A stretch of DNA of 5,419 bases from GAS188 sp035949255. Its GTDB lineage: Bacteria; Pseudomonadota; Alphaproteobacteria; Rhizobiales; Beijerinckiaceae. The DNA lies in contig DASZIL010000120.1 in the NCBI GenBank assembly GCA_035949255.1, positions 1 to 5,419 of the forward strand, in the 5' to 3' direction. The translations under genes and the position numbers were made by a program. The notes beneath the pieces are model-generated. The model was given only the letters and a program-made list of their open reading frames with translations, ran no database searches and was not told where the DNA came from. Shown piece after piece: positions 5,356 through 5,419 of the stretch (within the stretch, counting starts at the first letter, position 1; each line of letters starts with the position of its first letter).

Positions 5356-5419
5356 GGACGCGCCGACGCCGCCCTTTCGCCATCGTCGAGGGAGGCTCGG
5401 CGCGCCATTCGCCCGAAGC
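5351..5419 (-). CDS. Possible C-terminal end of a gene entering from the right edge
   Basis: On the minus strand the last 22 codons of the window are open and end at TAG (5351-5353), reading ASGEWRAEPPSTMAKGRRRRVP at the C-terminus. A basic tail and a stop inside a gene-end palindrome fit a convergent gene finishing here. However, 66 GC-rich bases without a stop are expected by chance, and no family can be recognised, so this is only a hint. Confidence 0.2.
   Translation of the reverse strand, partial: ASGEWRAEPPSTMAKGRRRRVP

Overview
The window is GC-rich chromosomal DNA with alphaproteobacterial character, most likely from the Hyphomicrobiales (Rhizobiales). The reasons are a magnesium-type HemB with the rhizobial metal-site pattern, a gene-end palindrome of the AGAGCATGATCCGGAAAA type that is common between genes in that order, and the codon use. 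The genus cannot be fixed from the sequence alone.

Layout, left to right. (1) 1-431, minus: the N-terminal part of a small membrane-anchored TPR protein that runs off the left edge. (2) 432-566: a short gap with a hairpin right behind the next gene. (3) 567-1982, minus: a LivH-type ABC permease carrying an unusual extracytoplasmic N-terminal domain of about 120 residues. (4) 1990-3051, minus: hemB, porphobilinogen synthase, 7 bp upstream of the permease and so probably in one transcript with it. (5) 3052-3299: a 248-bp leader/promoter region with a hairpin over the hemB ribosome binding site, a TTGCGCC direct repeat and two short ORFs ending at the hemB start. (6) 3300 to about 4532, minus: moeA, molybdopterin molybdenumtransferase. 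(7) About 4533-4712: a divergent promoter region with nested inverted repeats. (8) 4713-5240, plus: an exported HbpS/GlcG-family protein. (9) 5241-5419: two palindromic repeats, then possibly the very end of another minus-strand gene.

How the genes may work together: hemB makes porphobilinogen for haem and other tetrapyrroles, moeA completes the molybdenum cofactor, and the exported protein belongs to a family with proven haem-binding members, so the window leans towards cofactor metabolism. The least explained part is the hemB-permease pair: a lone LivH-like permease, without ATPase, LivM partner or binding protein in view, with an extra domain and tight linkage to a haem gene. I saw no phage, transposase, CRISPR, rRNA or tRNA signal. 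Most of the window is ordinary core-genome material.
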